Shown: positions 11,379 through 22,774, counted from the stretch's first letter. The stretch: 64,000 nucleotides of DNA from Silene latifolia (GCF_048544455.1 NC_133538.1:149160422-149224421), one strand, 5' to 3'. Numbers and translations: made by a program. Notes: generated by a model not told the origin, from the sequence alone.

Positions 11379-13777
11379 GACGATTTTGGAACCTGTAACA
11401 AATGAACATAATGAACGTAGTGAGTCTAATAAAATGAACCTGGTGTATGTGTAATGGGAGCCCCAGCTGATGCTAGGTTTTGGGTGAGTAGGCGCCCTCA
11501 TTTCAAAATCTTGGCCCCATGATGCTTAAGCCAGTCACAGGGTACAGGATTGTGGAGTCCGCGTGTATATGTGTGACGTGTATGCTAATTGTGTCGGAAC
11601 TACCTGTAATTGAGCCTTAGTTAGCGTTAATAGGGATGTAATAGTTGTATTTGGGCTGTGTTTAGTGAAGTGTGGGCATGATTAGTGAGCTTGTATGATG
11701 ATTTTGAGATACGTGACAAAGGTCTATTCGATAGAAATGCGTGAGAATGTGAATGGGTGCGCTATAATAGAAGGATGAACATGTTGGTGATTGCTGTAAG
11801 TTGATGATGACGGTAGTCATATACGAGTTTATAATCCTACCGTAATTGCTATGATGGTAGTTATAGAATAGTTGAGTTGTAATTTGAAGCATAGCATATA
11901 GTGATACGTTTATGCCTTATTGTTGGCTGAAATTTCCGCTGCATAATAATTGATTTGTACAAGATGATTTGAGTATGATTGAATGTAGAACATGATAGAT
12001 TAATTTTTTATGAAGAGTATGCATTTATGTGATGTGTGAAAGAAGGAATTGAAGTTAATTATACGCTTCAAATTGAAGTGGATACGAGTTTAGTAGTAAC
12101 ATGTAAAGTAAGTTTAAGTGTAATATGATGGCATGATTATGTTTATAAATAATTCGGTGGCAGGTAAACCGAGCTGGGTAACTTGTATAGCGTAATGTGA
12201 CGTGCATCTTATTCGTTGAGAATTGCATTTTGCGTGATAGTGATTGTAATCCGTGCTGGAATGTGATAATTCGTGCCGAATTCCGAACTTAGTTGGAATC
12301 GACACGCAATGTTTTTTTGCAGGAATCTTCAAGTTACTTAGTATTTCTAACCGAGTACTTAACTATACATGACCGAGTGCGAGTGCTTACTAGACCGAGT
12401 AGACCTCACTCGATCTAGTTAGGAAGCTATGACGTCGGGATGTGGGAAAAATTCCTGCAGATACTCAACGAATTAGCTCCTACTCGATCGAGTAGGGTGG
12501 TACTCGATCGAGTACCCTAGGCACTCGATCGAGTAGGTTACTGTACAGTGAGACTTACAGGTTTCATAAAACCCCTATTCTTTCTATTTCTTCCCATTCA
12601 TCCTCTATATTTCGAGCCCTAAAGCTTGTTCCCTCTCAAAATCCTCTCAAAATCACTCTTACTCTTGGGTTAGTGGTGATTCTTGGGGTTAATTTCTTTG
12701 TATAATTTCGTTTCTTTACTTTGTTACTCAATTAAGGTATGCTTTTCTTCCTAATTTACATGATTTATTGTTTTGAATGTGTTAGAATAGTGAAATAATC
12801 TGAAATTTTCGATTCACATGGGTAGGTTGTTGCTTTTAATAGTTGAAATATGATTCACATGCTTTCTTGCCATGTTTGTTGGTGATTAATTGTTGTAAAT
12901 AAGATTAGAAATTGCAAAATTGAAATCGAGATTTCTAGGGTTTACGAAATCAAAATCGATTTTTGGGTATTTTACACGGATTGGATGATGAAATTGAGTA
13001 CTATACCTTGTTTATATCACATTGGAGAATGAATTTTGATGATTTTCATCTTAGAAAGTTGCCTTAAAACTCCGTCTTAAAAGTGCCCCAAGTGGAAATT
13101 CGTGATTTATAATTGGAATTTGGTATGGTATATGACTGTTTAAGTGAAGATTGAACTTCAATATGATAATAGAGATGATAATTGATGAAAAATATGCCAA
13201 AATTATCACAGCCGTAAAAACCGTCTGAAAATTTTAATTGAGTTGTTGTTCATAATATTGAAGGGTGATAATGATATGTTCTAAGTTATTCTTTTCCATG
13301 AGCTAGTAAGAATGCCTCACATGTGATTAAAAGGGTGTTTGGAACAACCTTTAGAAACATACTAGACCGAGATTCGAACTTGAAACTTCTTACATACAAA
13401 AGTTGTACAACTTCACAACCATTTAAGCAAGCAATATCTGCTGGTGAATGTGTTAAGCAAGCAAGCAACCATTTAAGCAACCTTTAGAATCATGCTAGAG
13501 TATTCGAATTTGTTGAGCATGTGTAATCACAATGATAAATTTTTCACAACCGTGGCTTATGAGTAGTGGTAAACTGAGCTTGTATGTCAAAGTTGGAAAA
13601 CTGTTGGTGAATGTGTGTACATAGCTTAATATTCAAGGTTAATAGCGTGAATTATGTGCTTCACATGTCAAATTTGCGGGTGAAATTTGTATGCCTAGCT
13701 GAATGGGTAAAGTCCGAATTACGTGAAGTAAATGTTTGCATGTTTATACAAGTTTGTTTGAACATATGCCAAAACAG
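11379..13777. other. Internal leader of J, non-coding
   Basis: Long T/A-rich leader without a supported ORF. It holds a palindrome array at 12483-12534 and ends near the ORF1-like gene. Confidence 0.5.
12483..12534. promoter_or_regulatory. Palindrome array in J leader (3 sites)
   Basis: Three exact ACTCGATCGAGTA sites spaced 20 and 21 bp. A CATAAAACC TATA-like sequence follows at about 12567 and the ORF1-like gene lies further downstream. Confidence 0.7.
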
Positions 13778-13853
13778 ATGCCGAGACTGAACATAGGAAC
13801 CCGCCAAAGTAAACGGGGAGGGTAACCCACGAGATGGGGAAGGGAGTGGACCT

Positions 13854-15186
13854 GTGGTACCCGCAGTTCCAGAGTACCCTTCTGTTGTTTTTGTTGATTT
13901 CAAGCAGAGAGAGCGTTTTGTAGCCTTACAAAAACGCAAAATGAGACCTACAAGGTGTATAGACACTACTTTGTTGGAGGATTTGGAGATAGAGACGGAT
14001 GTCCGTCACATTTTTGAGACCTTGGGCCTTATGGGTTTGTATAGGCTGAGAAAACACTCTTATCCTTTTCTTACCTTGGAGTTTATGAGCTCTTTTATCT
14101 ATGACCCCGCTGTCCAGACCGTTGAGTTTCGATTGATGAACACTAGTTTCTTGCTTTCTATAGACCAATTTGCTTCTCACCTTGGGTTGGCCAAGCCTCC
14201 CAAGGACTCCATCACCGATATCCCTGCTGAGTGCGTTGTATGCCGCCTAATGCCTTGTCTGACCGGGAAACCAGCTCCTACCTCGAGTAACATGCTGATT
14301 AATGACGTTCAGCATGTCACATTGAGGATCTTTCTCCGTTCTCTCTCGAATCTCCTTTATGATCGACCGGATATCGATGGTGAACAACCATGAGGTGTTA
14401 CTTCTGATGTCTTACTTGAACCCGGAGCGGACCAGGAAAGTGGTCTTTAATGCTCCTTCAATGGTTTGCGCTGCCCTTGCCTTGATGGCCACTGCCTCTT
14501 CCCGATATTTGAGTTGTGGCACCATCGCCACTCGGTTAGCTGAAAAGCTAACCTCTTTCGAGGCTTCTTCGGAGTACGTTCCTCTAGTTACCCCGGTGCC
14601 CACCATGGATCGTGACTACTATCTCGACCTAAAATGGTTGAGGACTTTGGATGACGGTAGCCTAGCTTGGAGGGTGTGGGGCATGAGTTGGATGAAGATT
14701 CCAGCTCCTGAGCACCTCCCACCCACGGAGCCCTTAGAGCCGACGGTAGTGACGGTGGACTCCGATGATGAGGAGTAGGAGGAGGATGATGATAGACCCC
14801 GCCATCTGCAGACCTACCTCATCGACGACACGATTCTCGAGGTGATGCCTGAGCCGAAGAAGGGCGAGAATGCGTCGGTCGTGGCGGTGGAGAGACCTAG
14901 GTTGGGGAGAGGACCCCGTCGAGTGAGGGAGAGGACCTCGGAGACTAGGCCACGACCGGTGGCCCCACAGCAGCAGCCTTTTCCGTGCTACCCTTACCTC
15001 GACACCCTGGAGACGCGATCCAGCTACTTGGCGGAGAGAGTGTCATCTACCTTGACACTCCGGAACATGCACGAGATGGCGTACGCTCAGGGAATAGGGA
15101 CCGAGGGACCGCATCCGGTGTGGTGGAGTGGAGTTGGGGACTACACAGGGGTTTTCCATTCCTACGGGGTGGATCAGTCGACGTGA
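13854..15186 (+). pseudogene. ORF1-like gene of J (Athila ORF-1-like)
   Basis: Reading contains LTLEFMSSFIYDP, VEFRLMNTSFLLSIDQFA and SHLGLAKPPK. These correspond to LTLEFFSS, ITFRLFN and ERLGL in the ORF1-like genes of E (29401 on) and F (50160 on). The pattern resembles the Arabidopsis 'retrotransposon ORF-1' family of Athila elements. The C-terminal part is Pro/Arg/Gln-rich with a (CAG)n run at about 15327-15343. Function is unknown. It belongs to a retroelement, carries a few breaks, and is the only gene recognised in J. Confidence 0.6.
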
Positions 15187-15604
15187 GGGACACCTCAGTC
15201 CTTTGCCTACGGCGGCTTGACTCCATGGTACGTGGGCCCCGGAGCAGGAGCAGGAGTGGATGCGGGGATTGGGTCATCAGGAGCGGGTACTTCCGGAGGT
15301 GGTGGTGATGACGAGGTGATGGTGGAGCAGCAGCAGCAGCAGAAGGAGGAGTGATACTCCTTGTTTTATCTTTGTTGATGGTAGTTAATTTTAGTGATTA
15401 GTAGTGTGGTTAGACTTTAGTAGTTGTTTTCGTTGAGACTTTGATTTTGGACTTGTATTGTTGGCCATAAGGCCAGATTTGTCACTTAACTATGTTGCAG
15501 GACTGTTTTGGGGGTCGGGAAATCATCCCGACTCAAGTTATATGACAACTATGTTTACGTATGTGGGGTTACGACAAGTTTTATAAGGCACCTTGGCCTG
15601 TAGG

Positions 15605-15753
15605 TACTCGACAGAGTACCCCGTACTCTATCGAGTAGCTGCAGGAAAGTGGGATAAAAAGCATTCTGACCTGTAGGCTACTCGATCGAGTAGCCAAGAC
15701 ACTCGATCGAGTAGCATGGCACTCGATCGAGTACCGCTACATACTCGATCGAG
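15605..15753. promoter_or_regulatory. Palindrome array in J 3' region (2 altered + 4 exact sites)
   Basis: Two altered sites 19 bp apart are followed by four exact CTCGATCGAG sites spaced 21, 20 and 22 bp. This array lies downstream of the ORF1-like gene. Confidence 0.7.
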
Positions 15754-16177
15754 TAGCACTGTTACAGGAAGTTTTCGAAAATTGAAAATGTTCAATTGTT
15801 TTATAATCGCAAGTTTGATGTTTAATGTGGTTAATAGTACGTAGTAACACCTATGAACCATTAATTTTATATATTGGATGTCAAGTTCCGGTCTTATATG
15901 CACATTTGTCACAATTAGTGACGTGGTTACGGTTTCTTGATTGTTTTAATATTACATATGCCATATTACCATTCATTTATTGAAATTACATTTCTTCCTA
16001 CGTTTGTGCATACGATATTAATGTACTTTATCGACAGCGGCGAGTTGTCCCAATGTATGTATAGGATTCATAATTCAACGAGTGTATGCTTAGCGAGTAA
16101 TGTCCATGGTAAATAATGTGTTTCCATTACATGTTAGGAATCAAGTAATACGTAATCTGTGTTGTAATCTCGCTGGT

Positions 16178-16197
16178 GAACTTCGGGGACGAAGTTC
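16178..16197 (+). other. Hairpin GAACTTCG/CGAAGTTC with GGGA loop
   Basis: A perfect 8-bp stem and 4-base loop. A near-identical copy lies at 16793-16812 just before the purine tract of the 3' LTR. Similar stem-loops with different stem sequence occur in E, F and I. Confidence 0.6.
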
Positions 16198-16829
16198 CTT
16201 TTTAGAGGGGAAGAGTAATGTCTCGAAATAAAAAGGCTGATTTTGAAATTATGTTTTGTTTGCCTATAATGTTTTGTTGCTTAATTGCAAAATTTTCTAG
16301 TACCTTGGTTACTTTACTTGTATGAAGTGTAATTGGTTACCATAGTTTGTTGAGTAATTCATGCGTTGAAGTGAAAATGATAGTACGTTGCAAAGGACCG
16401 TCATAAGGAGTCTTATCTCGGCGCGATGCGTCGTAATAGAATGAATTGAGTAACAAAGTGGTGTTAATTGTGCAATATGAGGTTGATATAAGATATGATT
16501 CGGGTTGATAGTCGTTATCATATGATGAGTAATGGTCGTTTGTGTTGGCCCGTATGGCAAGGTCGATGTTTGATATATAATAATTAGTAAGAATTGATGC
16601 ATACATGTAGGGTGACAATTAACGGTGATAATGCTTGCATGATAGTTGTAAGAGTCGATAGGTATAGAGCGTAGACGGTAATGATGATGACATGGGGGGG
16701 GGGGGGAATGGTATTTCCAGGGAGCAGTGGTTTGAGTAGGAAGTTTGGTAATGTCGTGTTTTTTCGTGTCTTGTGCGTGAGATAGGTGAGTTGAACTTCG
16801 GGGACGAAGTTGTTTTAAGGGGGGAAGAC

Positions 16830-18108
16830 TGTAATACCCGCCCTTTTAGGGACCCTTTGACTAGCGTTGACTGACCTTGGGAACGGGAGTAGCCTTAGAA
16901 AGGCGTGCCAAACCATCTTGAGTTGCGCGTTAAGAGTGGTACTCGATATAGTAGAGGCTACTCGATCGAGTAGCTAGGTCACTCGATCGAGTAGGGGGCC
17001 ACTCGATCGAGTATGTAGGGTACTCAATCGAGTACTGAGTTTTCAGCGAGGGTTTTATATCGCGTTTTGTTAAATCCGCAAATCACTTCCGCCACTTTCC
17101 TCCTATCCTTCAGTCGCCCATTTCCCTTCCCTTCACCTCAAAACCTCCATGTAAGCCTTTTGAAGATCCTTGTGCCTTAGGAGAGCGTCACTTGTGTCGG
17201 GTAGCGGTCTTTTGTTGAGTTTTCTCTATAGGTATGTCATAATCATCATTCGTGTCCTTGATCTTGTCTGTTAGGGTTTGCTTGTTAGTAATAGATAATT
17301 GTGTTGTGCTTATAGGATTTGGTTGATTGCTGGATATGTCATATGTTGGTATGGATTGGTTGCAGTTGCTTAAAGGTAGGTTCGCCTACTCAGTTTCTGT
17401 AGATGGTCTAGCGTGTCGGTCGTTGTGATTGTTTTGTGATTGCTTAGTATCGTAATGGCATGGTGTTGATAGTGATGGTGATTGTGTTGTGGTCTTTGGT
17501 TCTCGAGATGCGTTCTCGGCTGAGTGGGGTCACTTGCGGGAGTGGCTTCACGCCCTAGTTTCGCCCTTCGTGGAACCCGCCACGGAAGGGGATGTGCACA
17601 TTAATGAGCAGGGTTGTCGCTCGATATGATGAGCGGGGCTCAGGTGGGAACGGCTGCGGTCCCCCACTGGCAGGGCTGGTCCAGTGGACAGTCAGTGATG
17701 GAGTTGGTTGGGTTGTTGTGATGGTGTCTGAGATTCATAGCTTGTATTGTGTTGATAATTGTAGTTGCTCTTGTTGTATCTTGTCTCAGTACTGACCTTG
17801 TGTGGTTGTTTTGTTTGTTATGTGTCTGCAGTGATCCCTTACGGTGAGCAGTCGGTCTTAGTAGGTGTTGATGTTGTTGATAGCTGGTGCCCGGGCAGGG
17901 ATGAGTCTTCACGAGATTCGGTAGTCATAGCGAGTAGTCTTTGAGTTGTATCTTTCATAAAGTTTGTTGGTTTAAATAGCTTGTAATACAATATAATAGT
18001 TCTTTTATCGACATTTGATTATTACTATCCTCGGGCAACCGAGATGGTAACGCCCTTATATGCTAAAGAAGGCCTAGTTAAGGCTCCTCTGAATATGGGG
18101 GTGTTACA
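16830..18108 (+). repeat. 3' LTR of J
   Basis: Matches the 5' LTR end to end. Its palindrome array is at 16942-17031 with the same spacing. Confidence 0.92.
16942..17031. promoter_or_regulatory. Palindrome array in J 3' LTR (5 sites)
   Basis: Copy of the 5' LTR array; spacing is preserved, two sites have changed since insertion. Confidence 0.75.
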
Positions 18109-18113
18109 CTCAT

Positions 18114-18589
18114 ACCCGACCCTTAGACCCTTTATTAATAAAAGAAAAAAAAATCGTAACTTCTCTGAATTCATACTGGCAGACCATAGAAACCAAAGCA
18201 ACTAAAGTCTCTTTCTCTTCCCTCATCTCATAAAGTGATAAAACCCAATCAAACTCTTCTGACAATACCACCACTCCACCACTGACACAAGGAAACCACC
18301 ACCACAGCACTGATATGCGACTGGCAACCATCTCTCTAATAGGCGGCGACCGACAACCACCATTAACGGCAGCCAGCGACGGTCATATGGAGACGGCTAT
18401 CAAGTACGGTATTAATTTTAGGGTTCCGAGTTTAATTATTTTACATGTATTTGGAGGTAAAATTAATTTATGGCTTCTTTGTCTTTCTTAATCTCTTTGG
18501 TATGTATATTAGATTTGGTAGTGTACAATAGAGATTAATAAACTCATAATGTTAAAGTACTATGAATTGTTTTTAATATTAAAGTGGCT
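18114..18589. other. Right interior of the hAT element
   Basis: Mostly CCACC-rich then AT-rich non-coding sequence. No transposase motif is seen. Confidence 0.5.
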
Positions 18590-18756
18590 GAAACTCGGAC
18601 CCGCGGGAAGACCCAGACCCGACCGTTAACCATAGGGTCCGTGTATGGGTCCTCAAATTTTAGACCCTTGCGGGTTTGGGTCGGGTACGGGTCCAAAGGG
18701 AAAATCTCGGGTCCGGGTCTGGGTGGACCCTACCCATTGCCACCCCTATTGTCCAA

Positions 18757-19260
18757 GTTTTCTAGTTTTGAAAATGAAGATGATCGGTCAACCTATATTG
18801 TTAAGCCTATGACATGTACGGGTTTTGAAAGGGGTCGAAAGCTTGTTTTTGCTCCATATTTTGAAGGGTATGTACCTTTTTTTTCATACTAGCTTCTATT
18901 AATAATATTATTCGATGCTACTTATTAATAAGCTATGCTAATTGTTTAATTCTATAAATGGTAGCAATCATTGGATGTTGGCTGCCATTAATCCAAAGGA
19001 TAGTATAGTATATTGGTGTGATCCGGCTTGAAATATAGAGCCTCGTGAATTTTTGAAGGATAAGTTCAGCATGTATACGATTTAAGAAATTGCAATTATC
19101 TCGTAAATTTACATTAGTTTTTGTAAAATAAATATAATTAAGCCACGTATATAACATATATTTAACACAGGGCAATTACGAAGATAAACATTATGGATCC
19201 TGAGAAATGTCACCAAAAACAGCTTGAATGGATAATAATAAAGGTACCTCTTCAACTGAT
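18757..19260 (+). pseudogene. Ulp1-like (C48) cysteine protease remnant of CACTA A
   Basis: After a probable acceptor (GGTAG), an exon at about 18964-19075 reads NHWMLAAINPKDSIVYWCDP, matching the His-Trp and aromatic-Asp region of Ulp1/SENP-type SUMO proteases; the His of HWML would be the catalytic His and the Asp of CDP the catalytic Asp. An in-frame stop follows directly after the DPA residues. A further piece near 19180-19245 reads QLEWIIIKVP, like the segment ahead of the catalytic Gln/Cys region. A LINE inserted at 19265 interrupts it, and no catalytic Cys block was recognised. Plant CACTA and Mutator elements often carry captured Ulp1 genes. Decayed. Confidence 0.6.
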
Positions 19261-19264
19261 AATA

Positions 19265-20274
19265 ATGTTTTTTTTTTTGGGAAAGGTTAAGTATATTAAT
19301 CATCAAAGGGGGGCAAAAATAATGCAGGTTACAAGTTTACTTATAAAGAATATACAAAAGAATAAGCACAAAAATTGAGTATAAGCATAACACTCTACTG
19401 CTTTTGAAACCAAGCTCTATCCCTACTCACTAGAGCACTTCCATTTTGCTTCAAGAAACGAGAGCCTTCACTTCACTAAGTATTTGCTTAATGATCATCT
19501 TTGGACTTCTCACAAACTGATCCATCAAAGCCTCATTTCGAACTCTCCATAACCAATAGATTAATGCAACATGACAAGCTCCTGTATACTTCCTCTGCAA
19601 TTTTGTAACTCTTCGTCCAGCTGAATACCAGGCCACCAGATCAGGAAACCTGAATGAAATCTGAAGCTGCTGCTGCATCAGACTCAGACAGGCTTTAGCA
19701 TAATCACACTCAAACATCAGATGAGAGTGACTTTCATTATAAAGCTGACAAATAGGGTAAGTCACATCAGTCAACAAGAGCAATCTAAACAGCATATCTC
19801 TAGTAGGCAATCTCTGATGCATAAATTCCCAACAAAGGAAAGAACATTTTGGAATATTGAGAGAGTTCCAACATAGATATCTCCAATCCACCTTAGGATG
19901 TGCATCTCTCAACCAATCATACTCGGCTGCTACTGAGTATTCAACGTCTTTGTTCAACCATTTATGTCAAAGTATAGGCTTGCTTAAAAGTGTTCATAGT
20001 AAGGGAAATCTTTTTCCATGACTAGCTGCAGTCTGCAGGGGCCATGTAATAAGTCCTTGCAACATTCTTCATATAGACATGATTAACCCACCTTACCCAT
20101 AAGTGATCTTTTTTATTAGCAAGCCACCACACATATTTCCCTAAGAGAGCCTTGTTCCAAGTTTTAATATCCTGAATGCCAAGTCCTCCTTCCTCCTTAG
20201 GTAGACAACAAATCTTCCAGTTAATATTAGGGACTTTTTTGAACTCAGAAGTGCCACTCCAAAGAAAAATCTTC
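19265..20274 (-). mobile_element. 5'-truncated L1-type LINE
   Basis: About 1 kb, minus strand, with poly(A) appearing as the T run at 19268-19278 and a 9-bp duplication CTGATAATA (19256-19264 and 20275-20283). The minus strand at 20100-20274 reads SGTSEFKKVPNINWKICCLP then EEGGLGIQDIKTWNKALLGK, the C-terminal part of a plant L1 reverse transcriptase. Strong 5' truncation is usual for L1 insertions. Confidence 0.9.
19451..19957 (-). pseudogene. C-terminal zf-RVT region of the LINE ORF2
   Basis: The 168-residue open frame contains WRYLCWNSLNIPKCSFLCWE, LPTRDMLFRL, ICQLYNESHSHLMFECDYAK and YWLWRVRNEALM. These are the zf-RVT (PF13966) signature at the end of plant L1 reverse transcriptases, with the conserved C-x2-C...H-x-F-x-C cluster partly altered (ICQL rather than CxxC). 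Only the very end of ORF2 is present; the polymerase core is missing because of 5' truncation, and there is at least one frame break between this frame and the upstream part (20000-20274). It cannot be functional on its own. Confidence 0.85.
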
Positions 20275-20283
20275 CTGATAATA

Positions 20284-20575
20284 TTGTTATCTCCTGAATT
20301 ATATAGTCTATGTTATATTGTTATGGGTTTGTTGTTTATAAGTGGTAGTTGACATGATTTCGATTTTAGTGTCCTACGTTGCCCTTTGGAAGTGTCTTAT
20401 GTAGATATTATGTTTGCCGATATATGTTGGAGATTATCAGAGGACGATATATTAATATTATTCCAAGTGTACGTCCTTTAATTTGTTTCTTCGATTTTAA
20501 AATTTACTTTGTTTTATATAAATTACACATGTTGGTACGTAAATAATTATAATTGTGTTTTTTGGTTGTATGTAG
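20284..20575. other. CACTA A sequence between LINE and last exon
   Basis: AT-rich, probably the rest of the Ulp1 region and an intron. No catalytic motif was readable. Confidence 0.4.
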
Positions 20576-20689
20576 TTCATGTTTAAAGCCCCAAAGACAT
20601 ATTCAATTGAGCAAATTGATGAGGTGCGGGACATTTGGGCAACATATGCATTGCAGTTTAAGGCGGAAGTATTTGATGGCAATGTTTAA
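20576..20689 (+). pseudogene. Last exon of the CACTA A Ulp1-like gene
   Basis: After a TATGTAG acceptor it reads FMFKAPKTYSIEQIDEVRDI and ends ...KAEVFDGNV with a stop at 20687-20689. Element B has the same exon on the minus strand (31217-31330) reading YSVEQIDEVREIWAKYALQF. The YS[IV]EQIDEVR[ED]IW pattern is a common ending of CACTA-borne Ulp1 proteins. The exon itself is open; the gene upstream is broken by a LINE and by decay. Confidence 0.65.
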
Positions 20690-21381
20690 AGTATGCTAAC
20701 ACTTGTTATCTAGATAGCTTAAAAGTATGGTGTGTGGATGAAAAAAAGTCTTGTTAGTGCTTGTGTTAAACTTATTGTCGGTAGTTCGTATTTTGGAGGT
20801 GTGAAATAAATTCCGTTTTGTTTGGTTGGATTTAGAGTATAAATGTAAGATTTGTTGGATTTTCTTAAATGTAGGAGGATATATTTAAGCTATACGACTC
20901 TTGTCGTATAAGGTATGAATGAAATAATTTTTATTTCAAAAATCTAGTTGTCAATGAGCATGGATTGATTTTATAAATTGGCGCCAAAAATTGGATTTCA
21001 TAAATTGGCGCCAAAAATTGGGCAGGCTGTATTCATAATTTGGCGCCAAAAATTGGGCGGCCTATATTCATAAATTGGTGCTAAATTGATTTTTAAAAAA
21101 ACGTAGAGAAGAAAGTTCCTAGACAAAGTGTCATGAAGTTGGCGCGAAAATTATGCGTGCAATGTGTTTAAAACAATAAGGTTGAGACACAAAACCGTCC
21201 TCCCTAAAAATGTAAATAAGACGGTTCTAAACCCCAACCGTCCTCTTGTGAAAATCAAAAGAGGACGGTTTGACTTTATGTCAACCGTCATCTTAGGAAA
21301 CGAGGACGGGTGAAATTAGGACGGTTGTTTTAAGGTTTTAGGACGGTTTTTAACCGTCCTCTTTGTCTATTTTTGTAGTAG
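20690..21381. repeat. 3' region and right subterminal repeats of CACTA A
   Basis: A 3' stretch (GCTATACGACTCTTGTCGTATA at about 20896) matches element B inverted. TTGGCGCCAAAAATTG is tandemly repeated near 20976-21080. The terminal 200 bp carry GACGGTT/AACCGTC motifs and finish TTTTTGTAGTAG. Confidence 0.8.
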
Positions 21382-21579
21382 TCCGAATGGTCTACTTTGG
21401 TCTGTTTGGCTTTAATTGCAGGAATGAACCCGAAAGGTGCAAAACTGAGCTTGGAACTGCCCCTATAGCTTGCATTTAGGAGATGGATATAATTAGAGCG
21501 GAAATACTTCTGCCTTGGGATGCGTGAAGTCATCTTGGAAGCTAATCAACGTCTTATATGCTGACACAGTGGTAGCTAA

Positions 21580-21775
21580 CTCGATTGAGCATGTTGACTG
21601 ACTTAAATGCTCGATCGAATCCTTTTGGTTGCTGAAGACTTCTCGATCTAACTCCTACTATGCTCGATCGAGAAGAAGTGTTTATGGTGTTCCTCGATCG
21701 AGTAGGTGCTATGCTCGATCGAGATGATTTTGCTGGAGTATGTTCAATCGAGTAGTTTCAACTAACTCGATCGAA
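21580..21775. promoter_or_regulatory. Palindrome array in E 5' LTR (about 8 sites)
   Basis: CTCGATCGAG-type sites spaced (from 21610 on) 32, 21, 30, 21, 30 and 22 bp, ending about 90 bp before the TATA box. The 3' LTR copy keeps the spacing 32, 21, 30, 21, 30, 23. Confidence 0.75.
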
Positions 21776-21862
21776 CAACTAGTGGTCTGACGCAAGATTT
21801 TATTGCGTGATCTTATTTATTTATTTTATTAGTTATCGTATTTAGTTAATAAATATCTCTCT

Positions 21863-21872
21863 TATATAAATA
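21863..21872 (+). promoter_or_regulatory. TATA box of E LTR
   Basis: TATATAAATA sits at the centre of the inverted repeat TCTCTCTTAT...ATAAGAGAGA. Confidence 0.6.
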
Positions 21873-22165
21873 AGAGAGACCTAATTAGGTTAAGGGGATT
21901 CATTGAGTTTATTATCAGTTTTGCATTGAAATTAGGAGACTCTTGTTCGACGCTTGCCTTTCTATTTCTCGGATTTTAATTTGTGTAATTCCTTACTCTC
22001 TTCTTACTCAATTTAATTCGTAGTATTAATTCCCATTTGCAACCTTTAATTCTCTTGTCTCTTAATTACTGTTTAGGATATTAGAATTAATATTTAGTTT
22101 ATGCAAATTTTGTTAATTCATCTTTAAATCATGTCAAATCTAGTTCTATCTATTGTTATTAACCA

Positions 22166-22320
22166 CTCGATCGAGCAAGGGGATTTAAGGAATCGTCCAC
22201 TCGATCGAGCAAAGTCCCAGCACAAGAAAGAAGTCCTCGATCGAGTATTTTCAAAGTACTTGATCGATGAACTTGAGGAAGGATGTTCTCGATCGAGTAA
22301 CTGTAGTTTACTCGATCGAG
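22166..22320. promoter_or_regulatory. Palindrome array in the leader of E ORF1-like gene (6 sites)
   Basis: Six sites spaced 34, 36, 23, 29 and 23 bp. The position matches the array before the ORF1-like gene of F (49502-49685). Confidence 0.65.
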
Positions 22321-22774
22321 CTTGTTCTGGTGCATATTAGACGAGGGAGTCTTCTTTTTCCCTTATTCTATTTTCAATTGTTTTACCTTATTTCTTCCCC
22401 AAATTTTTCGACCCCATTGAATCCCTTGACCAAATCTCTCAAATTCTTCCCTAAATTTGACAATCTAATCACCCAAATATATTTTAAGCACGAATTAAAC
22501 CAAAATACCCTTGTTTGCATCATTAAATTTTGATTTAATTAGGGATTTCCGAAGCTAGGGTTGCGAAAGTCGAATTAATTAGATTATTTGAAGTTTTCAT
22601 TGGTTTAAATTGTTTTTATTATTGGGTAGTCTACCAAGTAAGTTCCTTTCCTCTTATTTAATGTTTAATTGCAATTTTTCCCTTATTTTATACGAGTTAG
22701 GGTTGTGAAATTGGTTTGGGGAAATTCAATCTTTTTGCTAGATAGTTAATTGGAACTTGAATTTAATTATAGTT
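22321..22774. other. Leader of E ORF1-like gene
   Basis: Contains a donor-like CCAAGTAAGTTCC at about 22636 and an acceptor-like TTATAG just before ATG 22775. F has the same arrangement, so a spliced leader is possible. Confidence 0.4.

Larger units (their letters stand above)
15360..16829. other. 3' non-coding region of J
   Basis: Holds a palindrome array (15605-15753), two copies of a hairpin GAACTTCG-GGGA-CGAAGTT (16178 and 16793), each followed by a purine tract, and a G run at about 16696. No ORF is supported. Confidence 0.6.
10084..18108 (+). mobile_element. LTR element J (non-autonomous, gypsy-like) with ORF1-like gene
   Basis: LTRs at 10084-11363 and 16830-18108 (1280 and 1279 bp, TGTAATACC...GTGTTACA) are flanked by the duplication CTCAT (10079-10083 and 18109-18113). 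A primer site TGGTATCAGAGC (11367-11378, initiator Met tRNA type) follows the 5' LTR and a purine tract AAGGGGGGAAGAC precedes the 3' LTR. LTR style resembles Tekay/Del gypsy elements, but no gag-pol was recognised; the interior holds an ORF1-like gene and palindrome arrays. Layout is complete at the ends; the coding part has a few breaks. LTR divergence by eye is near 3%, suggesting roughly 1-2 million years. Confidence 0.9.
9934..18748. mobile_element. Non-autonomous hAT element with element J nested inside
   Basis: The ends are TAGGGATGGCAGTGGGT and ACCCATTGCCACCCCTA, near-perfect inverted repeats, flanked by the 8-bp duplication TTGTTCAA (9926-9933) / TTGTCCAA (18749-18756), one mismatch. 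An 8-bp duplication and these ends are typical of hAT. Both ends are rich in GGGTCGGGT/ACCCGACCC motifs, with the last about 165 bp at 18590-18748. Removing J leaves about 790 bp with no transposase. Confidence 0.85.
6192..21381 (+). mobile_element. CACTA (En/Spm) transposon A carrying Ulp1-like protease remnants
   Basis: The left end is CACTACTACAATTTT and the right end TTTTTGTAGTAG, an inverted CACTA terminus. Both subterminal regions are packed with GACGGTT/AACCGTC motifs. It interrupts the LTR of E: LTR sequence stops at 6191 and resumes near 21383, with about 7 LTR bases lost at the right junction, so no clean 3-bp duplication remains. Without nested hAT+J and LINE it is about 5.4 kb. 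Coding remnants include a Ulp1/C48-like protease near its right end (18760-20689). No TNP2 transposase was recognised, so it is non-autonomous or decayed. Element B is the same family in the opposite orientation. Confidence 0.85.
21382..22159 (+). repeat. 5' LTR of E, second piece
   Basis: Continues the LTR after CACTA A and matches 41998-42775 of the 3' LTR. It carries a palindrome array (21580-21775) and a TATATAAATA box at 21863-21872. Confidence 0.88.

Noticed and set aside
6189-21384. Three-base target duplication for CACTA A
   Set aside because: TAC on the left is not matched by TCC on the right; a few LTR bases are missing at the right junction.
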